Position numbers and translations under genes: made by a program
The notes under the pieces: model-generated
What the model saw: the letters and a program-made list of their open reading frames with translations, nothing else
What the model was told of the DNA's origin: nothing
The model's database searches: none
Assembly: GCF_026540895.1 (NCBI RefSeq)
Contig: NZ_JALNUR010000024.1
Location: 1 to 51,158, forward strand
Length of the DNA stretch: 51,158 bases
Source: Sphingomonas sp. GM_Shp_1
GTDB taxonomy: Bacteria; Pseudomonadota; Alphaproteobacteria; Sphingomonadales; Sphingomonadaceae
Direction: 5' to 3'
Shown: piece after piece, positions 29,276-38,225 of the stretch
Layout: each line of letters begins with the position of its first letter
Position numbering within the stretch: position 1 is the stretch's first letter

Positions 29276-30247
29276 ATGAGCGATGCGAATGGCCTGACCC
29301 CCGAAGAACGTGCACATCATCAGGGCAAGGCCCGCCAGCGGCTGGACCGGCAGATCGCCAAGGTCCGGCCGGGCTCCTATGCCTTTGAGGTGCTGAAACG
29401 GACCAGCCTGGGCGTGTTCAACGACGGGTTCATCCATGCCGGGAATCTCGCCTATCTGGCGTTGATGACGCTGTTTCCCTTCTTCATCACCACCGCCGCG
29501 CTGCTCTCGCTGTTCGGGCAGAGCAACGAGACGCAGCATGCGGTGGAGAGCTTCCTCCACGTCCTGCCCCCCGATGTCAGCGACCTGTTGCGCAAGCCGA
29601 TCGCCGATGTGCTGGCGGCGCGGACCGGATCGCTGCTGTGGCTGGGCGGGCTGGTCGGGCTGTGGACGGTGGGCGGATTCATCGAGACGATCCGCGACAT
29701 CTTCCACCGCGCCTACGGGGTGAAGGCGACGGCGGCCTTCTGGCGATCGCGTCTGTCCTCGACGCTGGTCATCGTCGCCTCGGTGGTGATCGCGCTGCTG
29801 TCCTTCCTGGTCGCGGGTATCCTGACCGCCGCCGAGCAGTTCATTTATCGCCTCGTTCCCTTCGCGCAGGACATTGCGGGCTGGGTCGGCCTGTCGCGCT
29901 TCATTCCCGGCGCGGTGATGTTCGGCGCGCTCTACATGCTCTTCTATTCGGTGACGCCGGGCAAATATCGCGAGAGCGATTGCCCCAAATGGCCCGGCGC
30001 GTTGTTCACCGCCGCCTGGTGGGTCAGCATGACCGCGCTGCTGCCCATCGTCCTGTCGCAACTGGGCGGATACGACCTGACCTATGGCAGCCTGGCGGGC
30101 GTCGTCGTGATGCTGCTGTTCTTCTATCTGATCGGCCTTGGCCTCGTTTTCGGTGCGCATTTGAACGCGGCACTGGCGGAACCACCGGAAACGGCGCTAG
30201 AGAGGGGGATTGAAGACAGTGAACCGGCAGGAGCGGTAACGGCGTGA
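29276..30247 (+). CDS. YihY/BrkB family inner membrane protein
   Basis: A 323-residue integral membrane protein with about six hydrophobic segments. The first is a re-entrant-looking NLAYLALMTLFPFFITTAALL, and later ones include VIVASVVIALLSFLVAGIL and MLLFFYLIGLGLVFGAHLNA, the latter being the family hallmark near the C-terminus. The family was once called RNase BN by mistake, and its true function is unknown. The ATG at 29276 follows GAAGG. Its stop overlaps the GTG of fabI (GTGA), so the two are coupled. Confidence 0.9.
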   Translation: MSDANGLTPEERAHHQGKARQRLDRQIAKVRPGSYAFEVLKRTSLGVFNDGFIHAGNLAYLALMTLFPFFITTAALLSLFGQSNETQHAVESFLHVLPPDVSDLLRKPIADVLAARTGSLLWLGGLVGLWTVGGFIETIRDIFHRAYGVKATAAFWRSRLSSTLVIVASVVIALLSFLVAGILTAAEQFIYRLVPFAQDIAGWVGLSRFIPGAVMFGALYMLFYSVTPGKYRESDCPKWPGALFTAAWWVSMTALLPIVLSQLGGYDLTYGSLAGVVVMLLFFYLIGLGLVFGAHLNAALAEPPETALERGIEDSEPAGAVTA

Positions 30248-31047
30248 ACGGATTGATGGCAGGCAAGCGGGGGCTCATCATGGGCCTGGCCAATGACAAA
30301 TCGCTGGCCTGGGGCATCGCCAAGCAGCTTTCGGAGGCGGGCGCGGAGCTCGCCTTTTCGTATCAGGGTGCAGCGATGGAGAAGCGGGTCCGCCCGCTGG
30401 CCGAACAGCTGGGCGTGGCGCGCCTATTCGACTGCGACGTGTCGGAAATGGAGTCGCTCGACGCGCTGTTCGAGGGGCTGAAGGCCGAGTGGCCGACGAT
30501 TGACTTCGTCGTCCATGCCATCGGTTTTTCGGACAAGTCGCAGCTTCGCGGTCGTTACTACGACACCACGCTCGACAATTTCCTGATGACCATGAACATC
30601 TCGGCCTATTCGCTGGTCGCCGTCGCCCAGCGCGCGCGCCGGATGATGCCCGAGGGCGGCTCGATCCTGACGCTCACCTATTATGGCGCGGAAAAGGTCA
30701 TCCCGCATTACAACGTCATGGGCGTGGCCAAGGCGGCGCTGGAAACCAGCGTGAAGTATCTCGCGGTCGACCTGGGCCCGGAGAATATCCGCATCAACGC
30801 CATTTCGGCGGGCCCGATCCAAACGCTGGCGGCGCGCGGCATCGGCGACTTCAACTATATCCTGAAGTGGAACGAGTTGAACTCGCCGCTCCGTCGCACC
30901 GTGACGATCGAGGATGTCGGCGGCGCAGGGCTCTACATGCTGTCCGACCTGGCGTCGGGCGTGACGGGTGAGATCCACCATGTCGACGCGGGGTATAATG
31001 TCATCGGCATGAAGGCCGAGGACGCACCGGACATCGCGCTGGCCTGA
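30244..31047 (+). CDS. fabI: enoyl-[acyl-carrier-protein] reductase (NADH)
   Basis: FabI reduces the trans-2-enoyl-ACP in the last step of each fatty acid elongation cycle. The 267-residue product is a short-chain dehydrogenase fold with the FabI-specific NAD site GLANDKSLAWGIA, Y146 and the catalytic pair Y156-x6-K163. The C-terminal EIHHVDAGYNV block is present. The numbering matches that of E. coli FabI. It is the usual triclosan-target form. It is translationally coupled to the YihY-like gene. Confidence 0.96.
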   Translation: MNGLMAGKRGLIMGLANDKSLAWGIAKQLSEAGAELAFSYQGAAMEKRVRPLAEQLGVARLFDCDVSEMESLDALFEGLKAEWPTIDFVVHAIGFSDKSQLRGRYYDTTLDNFLMTMNISAYSLVAVAQRARRMMPEGGSILTLTYYGAEKVIPHYNVMGVAKAALETSVKYLAVDLGPENIRINAISAGPIQTLAARGIGDFNYILKWNELNSPLRRTVTIEDVGGAGLYMLSDLASGVTGEIHHVDAGYNVIGMKAEDAPDIALA

Positions 31048-31049
31048 TC

Positions 31050-31200
31050 TCAATCCTCCCCAAGCTATGTTTGGGGAGGGGAACCATGCGAAGCATGGTG
31101 GAGGGGCATGGACGATGGCGAGGACAGCCCGCCATCGCGAACGCCGATACCCCTCCGTCAGGGCTTCGCCCTGCCACCTCCCCTTGCAGGGGAGGAATAG
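31050..31200. repeat. family A palindromic repeat (copy A4)
   Basis: It begins TCCTCCCCAAGC, ends CTCCCCTTGCAGGGGAGGAA, and contains ACCATGCGAAGCATGGT and AGGGCTTCGCCCT hairpins. It fills the gap between fabI and the GNAT gene. Open reading frames through it are spurious. Confidence 0.78.
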
Positions 31201-31256
31201 GGTCCGCCAACATTATCTATCGCGCCTTGCGCCCCGGCGCGGCTAAAGACGAAACC

Positions 31257-31802
31257 ATGTCCGACCAGCCTTCCGCCGCCATCACCATCCGCCCCGCGCG
31301 AGGCGAGGATGTCGCCGCGCTCGACGCGCTGCTCGTCGCCAGCTTCCCCGCCCCCGCCGAAGCCGCGCTTGTCCGCGACCTGTGCGTCGAGGGCGACATG
31401 GTGCTGATGCTGGTCGCGATCGACGAGGCGACCGACACGCTGATCGGCGCGATCGCCTTCAGCCGTATGGCCGTCGACATCGCGGGCAAGCCGATCAATT
31501 CGGTCGCCCTCGCCCCCATCGCGGTCGCGCGCGAGTGGCGCCGACAGGGCGTCGGCGAGGCGCTCGTCGCCGCCGGACTCGAACGGCTGGAGCAGGAGGG
31601 CGTCGTCCTCTGCTTCGCGCTGGGCGATCCGGCTTTCTACGGCCGGTTCGGTTTCGCCGCCGATGTGGCGAGCGGCTTCGACAGCCCCTATGCGGGCGAA
31701 TATTTCCTCGCCGCCCCGCTTCAGGGTGGCTTGATCCCCTGCGGCGTGCGCGGGGCCGCCACACATGCGCCGGCCTTTGCCCGGCTGGGAGACGCAGCGT
31801 GA
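31257..31802 (+). CDS. GNAT family N-acetyltransferase
   Basis: A 181-residue acetyltransferase. The acetyl-CoA-binding motif is [15 protein letters not shown], and the C-terminal [13 protein letters not shown] block is typical of the YhbS-like group, whose substrates are unknown. The ATG at 31257 gives [15 protein letters not shown]; the frame upstream lies in repeat A4 and is not coding. The stop TGA (31800-31802) overlaps the GTG start of aroC, so the two genes form a unit. Confidence 0.88.
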   Translation: MSDQPSAAITIRPARGEDVAALDALLVASFPAPAEAALVRDLCVEGDMVLMLVAIDEATDTLIGAIAFSRMAVDIAGKPINSVALAPIAVAREWRRQGVGEALVAAGLERLEQEGVVLCFALGDPAFYGRFGFAADVASGFDSPYAGEYFLAAPLQGGLIPCGVRGAATHAPAFARLGDAA

Positions 31803-32866
31803 GCTTCAACAGTTTCGGCCGCCTGTTCCGCTTCACCACCTGGGGCGAGAGCCATGGGCCCGCGCTGGGCGCGGTGGTCGACGGGTGCCCGCCGGGCATC
31901 GCGCTGTCGGAGGAAGACATCCAGCCCTGGCTCGACAAGCGTCGTCCTGGCACCAGCCGCTTCACCACCCAGCGGCGCGAGCCCGACCAGGTCCGCATCC
32001 TGTCCGGCGTGTTCGAGGGGAAAACCACCGGCACCCCGATCAGCCTGATGATCGAAAATGTCGACCAGCGGTCGAAAGACTACGGCAACGTCGCGCTCGC
32101 CTATCGCCCCGGCCATGCCGACTACGCCTATGACGCGAAATACGGCTTTCGCGACTATCGCGGCGGCGGCCGCTCCTCGGCGCGCGAGACGGCGGCGCGG
32201 GTCGCGGCGGGCGCAGTGGCGCGGGCGGTGATCCCGCAGGTCCGCATCCGCGCCTGGGTCGAGGCGATCGGCGGCGACCGGATCGACTATGAGGCGTTCG
32301 ACGACGCGCAGATCGACGCCAATCCGTTCTTCTGCCCCGATGCCGCCGCCGCCGAGCGCTGGGAAGCGATCGTCGACGGCGCGCGCAAGTCGGGCTCCTC
32401 GGTCGGCGCCATCGTCGCCTGCGAAGCGACCGGGGTGCCCGCCGGTTGGGGCGCGCCGCTCTATGCCAAGCTCGACAGCGAACTTGCCTCCGCCTGTATG
32501 AGCATCAACGCGGTCAAGGGGTTCGAGATCGGCGACGGATTCGCCGCCGCCGCGCTGACCGGCGAGCAGAATGCCGATCCGATGCGCAGCGGCAATGGAG
32601 CCCCGCGCTTCCTGGCCAATCATGCGGGCGGCATCGCGGGCGGCATCGCCACGGGTCAGCCGGTGACGATGCGAGTTGCGTTCAAACCGACCAGTTCGAT
32701 CCTGACGCCCGTCGACACCATCACCCGAACAGGCGAAGAAACGCAGATCGCCACCAAGGGGCGTCACGACCCATGCGTCGGTATTCGCGGGGTTCCGGTG
32801 GTCGAAGCCATGGTCGCGCTGGTTTTAGCCGATCAGGCGTTGCTTCATCGCGGTCAATGTGGTTAA
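31799..32866 (+). CDS. aroC: chorismate synthase
   Basis: AroC makes chorismate from EPSP in the final shikimate pathway step, using reduced FMN. The 355-residue length is standard. Family signatures include [19 protein letters not shown] at the N-terminus, [16 protein letters not shown] in the middle and [13 protein letters not shown] near the C-terminus. The GTG start overlaps the preceding stop (GTGA). Confidence 0.97.
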   Translation: MSFNSFGRLFRFTTWGESHGPALGAVVDGCPPGIALSEEDIQPWLDKRRPGTSRFTTQRREPDQVRILSGVFEGKTTGTPISLMIENVDQRSKDYGNVALAYRPGHADYAYDAKYGFRDYRGGGRSSARETAARVAAGAVARAVIPQVRIRAWVEAIGGDRIDYEAFDDAQIDANPFFCPDAAAAERWEAIVDGARKSGSSVGAIVACEATGVPAGWGAPLYAKLDSELASACMSINAVKGFEIGDGFAAAALTGEQNADPMRSGNGAPRFLANHAGGIAGGIATGQPVTMRVAFKPTSSILTPVDTITRTGEETQIATKGRHDPCVGIRGVPVVEAMVALVLADQALLHRGQCG

Positions 32867-32871
32867 CTGAA

Positions 32872-32896
32872 GGAACGGACGTTCTCCTGCCTCGTT
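32872..32896 (+). promoter_or_regulatory. EcfG-type general stress response promoter
   Basis: GGAAC (32872-32876), a 16-base spacer and CGTT (32893-32896) match the GGAAC-N16/17-CGTT consensus of alphaproteobacterial EcfG sigma factors exactly. It lies six bases after the aroC stop and puts a start site near 32902, about 28 bases before the next gene. Confidence 0.75.
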
Positions 32897-32929
32897 AACT
32901 AACACGAGATAAAAAGCAGGAGAGAATCA

Positions 32930-33346
32930 ATGCGTTACATGCATGTAATCGCCGCCGGTGCCCTTTTGATCCCCGCCGCTGCCTTTGCGCAGGTGTCGGG
33001 CGGCGCGACCGGAACCATGTCCGGCCAGACAACCATGCCGGGTCAGACGATGCCGGGGCAGACGCCCGGTCAGACCATGGGCCAGACCGGTGACAGCATG
33101 ACCACGACGCCGAGCACCACCACCCGCTCGACGACGCGCAGTAAGAGCCGGACGCGCACCACCACGCCGGACAGCACGGTCAACACGCCCTCGACCATGC
33201 CCGATGCGACCGGGTCGTCCACCACGACCGGCAGCGGCTCGGTGAGCGGCAGCACGATGGGCGGCGATACGACCACCAGTGGTCAGGTCGGCACCGGCAC
33301 GACCGGCGGCACCACCACTCCGCCGGGCAGCAGCGGCGGCATGTAA
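32930..33346 (+). CDS. secreted low-complexity Thr/Gly/Ser-rich protein
   Basis: A 138-residue product with a signal peptide (1 to about 20, ending AFA/Q). The mature part is almost wholly Thr, Gly, Ser, Met, Gln and Pro, with imperfect MPGQT/PGQTM repeats near the N-terminus and a basic RSTTRSKSRTRTTT patch in the middle. It should be disordered and periplasmic or outer-surface. The ribosome site GCAGGAG lies at 32916-32922. An EcfG-type promoter upstream makes it a likely general-stress gene, and a strong terminator follows. Function unknown. Confidence 0.75.
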   Translation: MRYMHVIAAGALLIPAAAFAQVSGGATGTMSGQTTMPGQTMPGQTPGQTMGQTGDSMTTTPSTTTRSTTRSKSRTRTTTPDSTVNTPSTMPDATGSSTTTGSGSVSGSTMGGDTTTSGQVGTGTTGGTTTPPGSSGGM

Positions 33347-33371
33347 CCCCTTTCGGGTTCGTCACTACGGG

Positions 33372-33406
33372 AAAGGCCCGGTCGCGAAAGCGACCGGGCC
33401 TTTTAT
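33372..33406 (+). terminator. rho-independent terminator of the Thr-rich protein gene
   Basis: A perfect 14-bp stem, AAAGGCCCGGTCGC (33372-33385) with GCGACCGGGCCTTT (33390-33403), closed by a GAAA tetraloop and followed by TATTT. Confidence 0.9.
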
Positions 33407-33420
33407 TTGGATTCAGAGCG

Positions 33421-33495
33421 TGGCCTTCGACTTCGCTCAGGCGGAACGGAGGTTGGTACTGAACCCCGTTCAGCCTGAGCGAAGTCGAAGGCCAG
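33421..33495. repeat. family C inverted repeat pair (copy C4)
   Basis: GGCCTTCGACTTCGCTCAGG (from 33422) and CGTTCAGCCTGAGCGAAGTC (from 33467) with flanks face each other in the opposite order to copy C1. The pair lies between the two terminators of the convergent Thr-rich and purA genes. Confidence 0.82.
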
Positions 33496-33510
33496 GGAAA
33501 CCCTCAAACA

Positions 33511-33540
33511 AAAAGGCCCCGACGCATCGCCGGGGCCTTT
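33511..33540 (-). terminator. rho-independent terminator of purA
   Basis: A 10-bp stem, AAAGGCCCCG (33512-33521) with CGGGGCCTTT (33531-33540). Read on the minus strand it is followed by TTTTTGTTTG. It lies four bases after the purA stop. Confidence 0.85.
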
Positions 33541-33544
33541 CCAA

Positions 33545-34834
33545 TCAATCCGCAAACGGATCGCGAACCAGGATCGTGTCCTCGCGCTCCGGGCTGGTCG
33601 ACACCAGCGCCACCGGGCAGCGGATCAGCTCCTCGATCCGCCGGATATATTTGATCGCCTGCGCCGGAAGATCAGCCCAGCTCCGCGCGCCAGCGGTCGA
33701 TTCCTGCCAGCCTTCCATCGTCTCATAGACGGGCACGACCCTGGCCTGGTCTGCCGCATGGGTCGGGTAATAATCCAGCGTCTGGTCGCCCAGCTTATAG
33801 CCGACGCAGATCTTCACTTCATCAAACCCGTCGAGCACATCGATCTTGGTCAGCGCGATGCCCGTGATGCCGCCGACCGCCGCCGACTGGCGCACCAGCA
33901 CCGAGTCGAACCAGCCGCAGCGCCGCTTGCGGCCCGTGACGGTGCCGAACTCATGGCCACGCTCGCCCAGCCGCTGGCCGGTCTCGTCCTCCAGCTCGGT
34001 CGGGAACGGGCCCGAACCGACGCGGGTGGTATAGGCCTTGGCGATGCCCAGCACGAAGCCGACGCCCGACGGCCCCAGGCCCGAGCCGCCCGCCGCCGCA
34101 CCCGCGATGGTGTTGGACGAGGTGACGAAGGGATAGGTGCCATGGTCGATGTCGAGGAGCACGCCCTGCGCGCCTTCGAACAGGATGCGCTTGCCGCCCG
34201 CGCGCGCCTCGTTGAGGTCGCGCCACACCGGCTTGGCGAAGGGCAGGACGAAGGCCGCGATCTCGCGCAGATCGGCCAGCAGCCTCTCGCGGTCGATCGG
34301 GGGCTCACCGAACCCGGCACGCAGCGCATCGTGATGCGCGCAAAGCCGGTCGAGCTGCGGCCCCAGATCGTCGAGATGCGCCAGGTCGCACACGCGGATC
34401 GCGCGGCGGCCGACCTTGTCCTCATAGGCCGGGCCGATACCGCGCCGAGTCGTGCCGATCTTGCCCGCCCCGCTCGCATCCTCGCGCAATCCGTCCAGGT
34501 CGCGGTGAATGGGAAGAATCAGCGGGCAGTTGTCGGCGATGCGAAGCGTCTCCGGCGAGGCATGGACGCCCTGCTCGCCCAGCCGCTCGATCTCGGCCTT
34601 CAGCGCCCAGGGATCGAGGACGACGCCATTGCCGATGACGCTGGGCGTGCCGCGCACGATGCCCGAGGGCAGGAGCGACAGCTTGTAGACATTCTCGCCG
34701 ACGACCAGTGTATGGCCCGCATTATGGCCGCCCTGGAAGCGCACGACCATGTCGGCGCGCTCGGCCAGCCAGTCGACGATCTTGCCCTTGCCTTCGTCGC
34801 CCCATTGCGCGCCGATGACTGCTACATTTGCCAT
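33545..34834 (-). CDS. purA: adenylosuccinate synthetase
   Basis: PurA joins IMP and aspartate, using GTP, on the way to AMP. The 429-residue protein has the phosphate loop GDEGKGK (12-18) with catalytic D13, H41 in GGHNAGHT, the IMP/Asp-site blocks [18 protein letters not shown] and [13 protein letters not shown], and the guanine-site TKIDVLDG. The ATG at 34834 has GGAG upstream. It lies 112 bases downstream of hisZ in a minus-strand run and ends in a clear terminator. Confidence 0.98.
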   Translation of the reverse strand: MANVAVIGAQWGDEGKGKIVDWLAERADMVVRFQGGHNAGHTLVVGENVYKLSLLPSGIVRGTPSVIGNGVVLDPWALKAEIERLGEQGVHASPETLRIADNCPLILPIHRDLDGLREDASGAGKIGTTRRGIGPAYEDKVGRRAIRVCDLAHLDDLGPQLDRLCAHHDALRAGFGEPPIDRERLLADLREIAAFVLPFAKPVWRDLNEARAGGKRILFEGAQGVLLDIDHGTYPFVTSSNTIAGAAAGGSGLGPSGVGFVLGIAKAYTTRVGSGPFPTELEDETGQRLGERGHEFGTVTGRKRRCGWFDSVLVRQSAAVGGITGIALTKIDVLDGFDEVKICVGYKLGDQTLDYYPTHAADQARVVPVYETMEGWQESTAGARSWADLPAQAIKYIRRIEELIRCPVALVSTSPEREDTILVRDPFAD

Positions 34835-34946
34835 GGATGCTATGCTCCGCCTGCCGGACGGACCCCATGCGCCCTTCGACAGGACTCGGCGCGAGGGGGT
34901 TTCCAAAGATGTGCGGGGCGCGCCTAGCGGGCTGCGGCCCCGTATG

Positions 34947-36053
34947 TCAACCGGCGATCAGGCGCGGCTCGCCCTTGTCGAGGATATGGGTGCACAGCTG
35001 CGCCTCGGGCGTGTCGCCCTCCTCCAGCGCCTGCACCGTCACCCAGCCCTGCGCGCGAAGCCCCGCGCCCGTTGCAGGATCGGTGCCGAAGGGCAGGAAC
35101 AGCCGCCGCCGCTCGGTCGGGGGCGCGGTGGCGACGATCGCGTCGGCATAGAGCGAGAAGCCGGTCGCCTTCTCCTCGGTGCCGTCCTCGTGGAAGATGG
35201 TGTAGGTGCCGCCGCGCCCGACTTCACGCGGGGGCCCGGCGACGAACAGCGAAAAGCCCAGCCAGCTCTGGAACTCGAAACCGTGGCGTTCGGTCGGGTC
35301 GAGCGTCATCGACACCCCCTCCCCCAGCGCGGCGGCGATCGCCTCCAGCGCGTCGAGTCGGCTGGCGAGCACACCCTGGCGGTCGAACGCGCGCAGCCGC
35401 TCCATGGCCGTGGCGAACGGCCCCGCCGCCTCGACCAGCGGGAGGTAATCCGGCGCTATTGCGGCGACCCCGCCCGCATCCTTGGCATCCAGCCGGTCGC
35501 GCAAGGCCGCCACCTGATCGGCGGCGACCGGCAAGGGCCCTGCTGCGAGCAGGTCGACCAAATCGGGCAACGTGAAGTCGATGGAAATGCCCGTCGTCCC
35601 CGCCGCGACCAGCGCCTCGACCGCGACCCGCACCACCTCGGTCGCCGCCGCCGTGGAGTCGAGCCCGATCAATTCCGCCCCGATCTGCCGCCATTCCCGC
35701 GCGGGTGCCAGTTCCGAGCCGCGCAGGCGGACGACGGTGCCCGCATAGGACAGGCGGACGGGGCGTGGGTGATGGCCCATACGCGTCGCCGCGATCCGCG
35801 CCACCTGTGCGGTCAGGTCCGGCCGGATGGCGAGCGTCCGCTGCGACACCGGATCGACGAAGCGCACTGCATCGTGCAGGCCGCCCGCCTTCAACCGCGA
35901 ACCCAGCGCCTCGGCAAACTCGATCGAGGGCGGATCGGCGCGCTCATAGCCATGCAGCCGCGCCGCCTCCAGCACCCGCGCCTCGACCGACGCGGCGGCA
36001 TCGGCATAGGGGGGAAGACGGTCGTGATAGCCTTCGGGAAGGAGCGCGGTCAT
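34947..36053 (-). CDS. hisZ: ATP phosphoribosyltransferase regulatory subunit HisZ
   Basis: HisZ is the histidyl-tRNA-synthetase-like partner needed by short-form HisG in the first step of histidine synthesis. The 368-residue product has the class II synthetase core: the [14 protein letters not shown] motif near the start, [19 protein letters not shown] (motif 2-like) and a GRGGTYTIF block. It lacks the anticodon-binding domain of true HisS, which supports HisZ. HisG is not in the window. Its ATG overlaps the stop of the DUF559 gene by four bases. Confidence 0.9.
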   Translation of the reverse strand: MTALLPEGYHDRLPPYADAAASVEARVLEAARLHGYERADPPSIEFAEALGSRLKAGGLHDAVRFVDPVSQRTLAIRPDLTAQVARIAATRMGHHPRPVRLSYAGTVVRLRGSELAPAREWRQIGAELIGLDSTAAATEVVRVAVEALVAAGTTGISIDFTLPDLVDLLAAGPLPVAADQVAALRDRLDAKDAGGVAAIAPDYLPLVEAAGPFATAMERLRAFDRQGVLASRLDALEAIAAALGEGVSMTLDPTERHGFEFQSWLGFSLFVAGPPREVGRGGTYTIFHEDGTEEKATGFSLYADAIVATAPPTERRRLFLPFGTDPATGAGLRAQGWVTVQALEEGDTPEAQLCTHILDKGEPRLIAG

Positions 36054-36391
36054 CGGGCCAGCCTGTTCATCAACGTGTCTGCAACGCCGTCAGGATTCTT
36101 CATGACGTCCGCATTGGGAAAGCGGATCACCGCATAGCCTTGGCTCTGCAACCAGGCGGTGCGGTGGGCGTCGCGTGATTGGTCGCTATGCGTATCGCCG
36201 TCAACCTCTATGACCAAGCGGTGAGAACGCGCGGCGAAGTCGGCGATATAGGGGCCGATGGGGACTTGGCGGGAGAATTTGATGCCGTGGAAGCGCCGGT
36301 CGCGGAGGATGAGCCACAGACGCTTTTCGGGTTCCGTCATCTCCCGCCGCATGGCGCGGGCACGGTCGCGGAGGACCGGATCGGTCTTCAT
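36050..36391 (-). CDS. DUF559 (VSR-like endonuclease fold) protein
   Basis: A 113-residue protein of the DUF559/YcjD group, related to very-short-patch-repair endonucleases. The family blocks are TEPEKRLWLILRDRRF, KFSRQVPIGPYIADFA and the acidic active-site region LVIEVDGDTHSDQ, followed by GYAVIRFPNADVM. Such proteins are small predicted nucleases of unknown biological role. The ATG at 36391 starts just before the domain. The stop overlaps the hisZ start (ATGA), so hisZ translation may depend on it. Confidence 0.88.
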   Translation of the reverse strand: MKTDPVLRDRARAMRREMTEPEKRLWLILRDRRFHGIKFSRQVPIGPYIADFAARSHRLVIEVDGDTHSDQSRDAHRTAWLQSQGYAVIRFPNADVMKNPDGVADTLMNRLAR

Positions 36392-36420
36392 GGAATGGCT
36401 CCCCCATAACTCGGAAGAGC

Positions 36421-36546
36421 GTACCACTCCCTCTCCCCACTGGGGAGAGGGCCGGGGTGAGGGGTTGGGGCTTGGCAACTCACTAACAGAGTCCCCCGTG
36501 GCCGCCCCTCACCCAACCCTCTCCCCGGAGGGGAGAGGGCTTTTGG
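36421..36546. repeat. family B-like palindromic repeat (copy B3, reduced)
   Basis: The ends CCCTCTCCCCACTGGGGAGAGGG and CCCTCTCCCCGGAGGGGAGA are hairpins, and GGTGAGGGG is mirrored by CCCCTCACCCAA inside. It fills the gap between serA and the DUF559 gene. The hairpin next to the serA stop may end that transcript. Confidence 0.75.
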
Positions 36547-36549
36547 GAT

Positions 36550-38127
36550 TTAAAACACCAGACCCATCGCGGTCTTCACGCCCGGCAGGGCCTTCACCTT
36601 GCCCAGCAGTTCCGCATCCACCGCCTCGTCGACCGAGAGCAGCAGCACCGCCTCGCCGCCCGCCGAGCGGCGGCCGAGGTGGAAGGTGCCGATATTGACG
36701 CCCGCCTCGCCCAGCGTGGTGCCCAGGCGCCCAATGAAACCCGGCGCGTCCTCGTTGACGACATAGAGCATCGGCCCGGCCAGGTCGGCCTCGACCTTGA
36801 TGCCGAACAGTTCGACCAGACGCGGGGCCTGGTCGCCGAACAGCGTGCCCGCGACCGAACGCTCGCCGTCCGCCGTCGTCACCGTGACACGCACCAGCGT
36901 GTGGTAATCGCCCTCGCGGTCATGGCGCACTTCGCGCACGTCCAGACCGCGCTCCTTGGCAAGGAACGGCGCATTGACCATGTTCACCGTGTCCGAATGG
37001 ACGCGCATGAAGCCCGCTAGCACCGCGCCCGTGATCGGCTTCAGGTTGAGCGCGGCGGCGGCACCCTCCGCCTCGATGGCGATGCCCGTCACCGCGCCAT
37101 GCGCCAACTGGCCGACCAGCGAGCCCAGCTTTTCCGCGAGCGCCATGTAGGGCTTGAGCTTGGGCGCTTCCTCGGCGGTCAGGCTGGGCATGTTGAGCGC
37201 ATTGGTGACGCCGCCCGAGACCAGGAAATCGGCAAGCTGCTCGGCAACCTGGATCGCGACATTGACCTGCGCTTCGGTGGTCGACGCGCCCAGATGCGGG
37301 GTCGAGATGAAGTTGGGCGTCCCGAACAGCGGGCTTTCCTTGGCCGGTTCGACCTTGAACACGTCGAGCGCCGCACCGCCGATATGGCCCGAATCCAGGC
37401 CCGCCTTCAGCGCGTCCTCGTCGATCAGGCCGCCACGCGCGCAGTTGATGATGCGCACGCCCTTCTTGGTCTTGGCCAGATTCTCGGCCGACAGGATGTT
37501 GCGGGTCTGGTCGGTCAACGGGGTGTGCAGGGTGATGAAGTCGGCGCGGGCCAGCAGCTCGTCCAGCGTCACCTTCTCCACGCCCATTTCCAGCGCGCGC
37601 TCCGGCGTCAGGAAGGGATCGAAGGCGACGACCTTCATCTTCAGACCCAGCGCGCGGTCGGCGACGATCGAGCCGATATTGCCCGCACCGATCAGGCCCA
37701 GCGTCTTGGACGTCAGCTCGACGCCCATGAAGCGGTTCTTCTCCCACTTGCCCGCCTGGGTCGAGGCATCGGCCTCGGGCAGCTGGCGGGCGAGCGCGAA
37801 CATCAGGGCGATGGCGTGTTCGGCGGTGGTGATCGAGTTGCCGAACGGCGTGTTCATCACGACGACGCCCTTGGCGCTGGCGGCGGGGATGTCGACATTG
37901 TCGACGCCGATCCCGGCGCGGCCGACGACCTTCAGGTTCGTGGCGTGCTCGAGGATCTCCTTGGTGACCTTGGTCGAGCTGCGGATCGCCAGGCCGTCAT
38001 ACTGGCCGATGATCGCCTTCAGCTCTTCGGGAGTCTTGCCGGTGATCTCGTCCACCTCGACCCCGCGCTCGCGGAAGATCTGGGCGGCCTTGGGGTCCAT
38101 TTTGTCGCTGATAAGAACTTTGGGCAT
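36550..38127 (-). CDS. serA: D-3-phosphoglycerate dehydrogenase
   Basis: SerA oxidises 3-phosphoglycerate, the first step of serine synthesis. The 525-residue long form has an N-terminal substrate/NAD domain with GAGNIG (147-152), the catalytic Arg in NCARGGLIDE and His in TPHLGAST, then the intervening ASB-like domain and a C-terminal ACT domain (about 453-525), which usually senses serine. The ATG has GAGGT upstream. serC, the next pathway gene, lies directly upstream in the same direction, 98 bases away, with a family E repeat between. Confidence 0.97.
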   Translation of the reverse strand: MPKVLISDKMDPKAAQIFRERGVEVDEITGKTPEELKAIIGQYDGLAIRSSTKVTKEILEHATNLKVVGRAGIGVDNVDIPAASAKGVVVMNTPFGNSITTAEHAIALMFALARQLPEADASTQAGKWEKNRFMGVELTSKTLGLIGAGNIGSIVADRALGLKMKVVAFDPFLTPERALEMGVEKVTLDELLARADFITLHTPLTDQTRNILSAENLAKTKKGVRIINCARGGLIDEDALKAGLDSGHIGGAALDVFKVEPAKESPLFGTPNFISTPHLGASTTEAQVNVAIQVAEQLADFLVSGGVTNALNMPSLTAEEAPKLKPYMALAEKLGSLVGQLAHGAVTGIAIEAEGAAAALNLKPITGAVLAGFMRVHSDTVNMVNAPFLAKERGLDVREVRHDREGDYHTLVRVTVTTADGERSVAGTLFGDQAPRLVELFGIKVEADLAGPMLYVVNEDAPGFIGRLGTTLGEAGVNIGTFHLGRRSAGGEAVLLLSVDEAVDAELLGKVKALPGVKTAMGLVF

Positions 38128-38137
38128 GGTTCACCTC

Positions 38138-38218
38138 GTCACCCCAGCGATGGCTGGGGTCTGGTGCCACGAAGGGCACGATTTGGGAGAGCGGCCCCAG
38201 CCTTCGCTGGGGCGACGT
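38138..38218. repeat. family E inverted repeat between serC and serA (copy E2)
   Basis: CACCCCAGCGATGGCTGGGG at the left and CCCCAGCCTTCGCTGGGG at the right are hairpins facing each other, resembling the element at 21614-21745. Its position inside an operon suggests a role in messenger stability or attenuation between the two genes, but this is only an inference. Confidence 0.65.
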
Positions 38219-38225
38219 CAGAAGA

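Noticed and set aside
31071..31256. Upstream extension of the GNAT gene
   Set aside because: It translates the family A repeat and is not part of the protein.
32883..32923. An 8-bp inverted repeat TCTCCTGC/GCAGGAGA that would hide the ribosome site of the Thr-rich protein gene
   Set aside because: If the EcfG promoter is right, transcription starts near 32902 and the left arm is not in the RNA, so it cannot mask the site.
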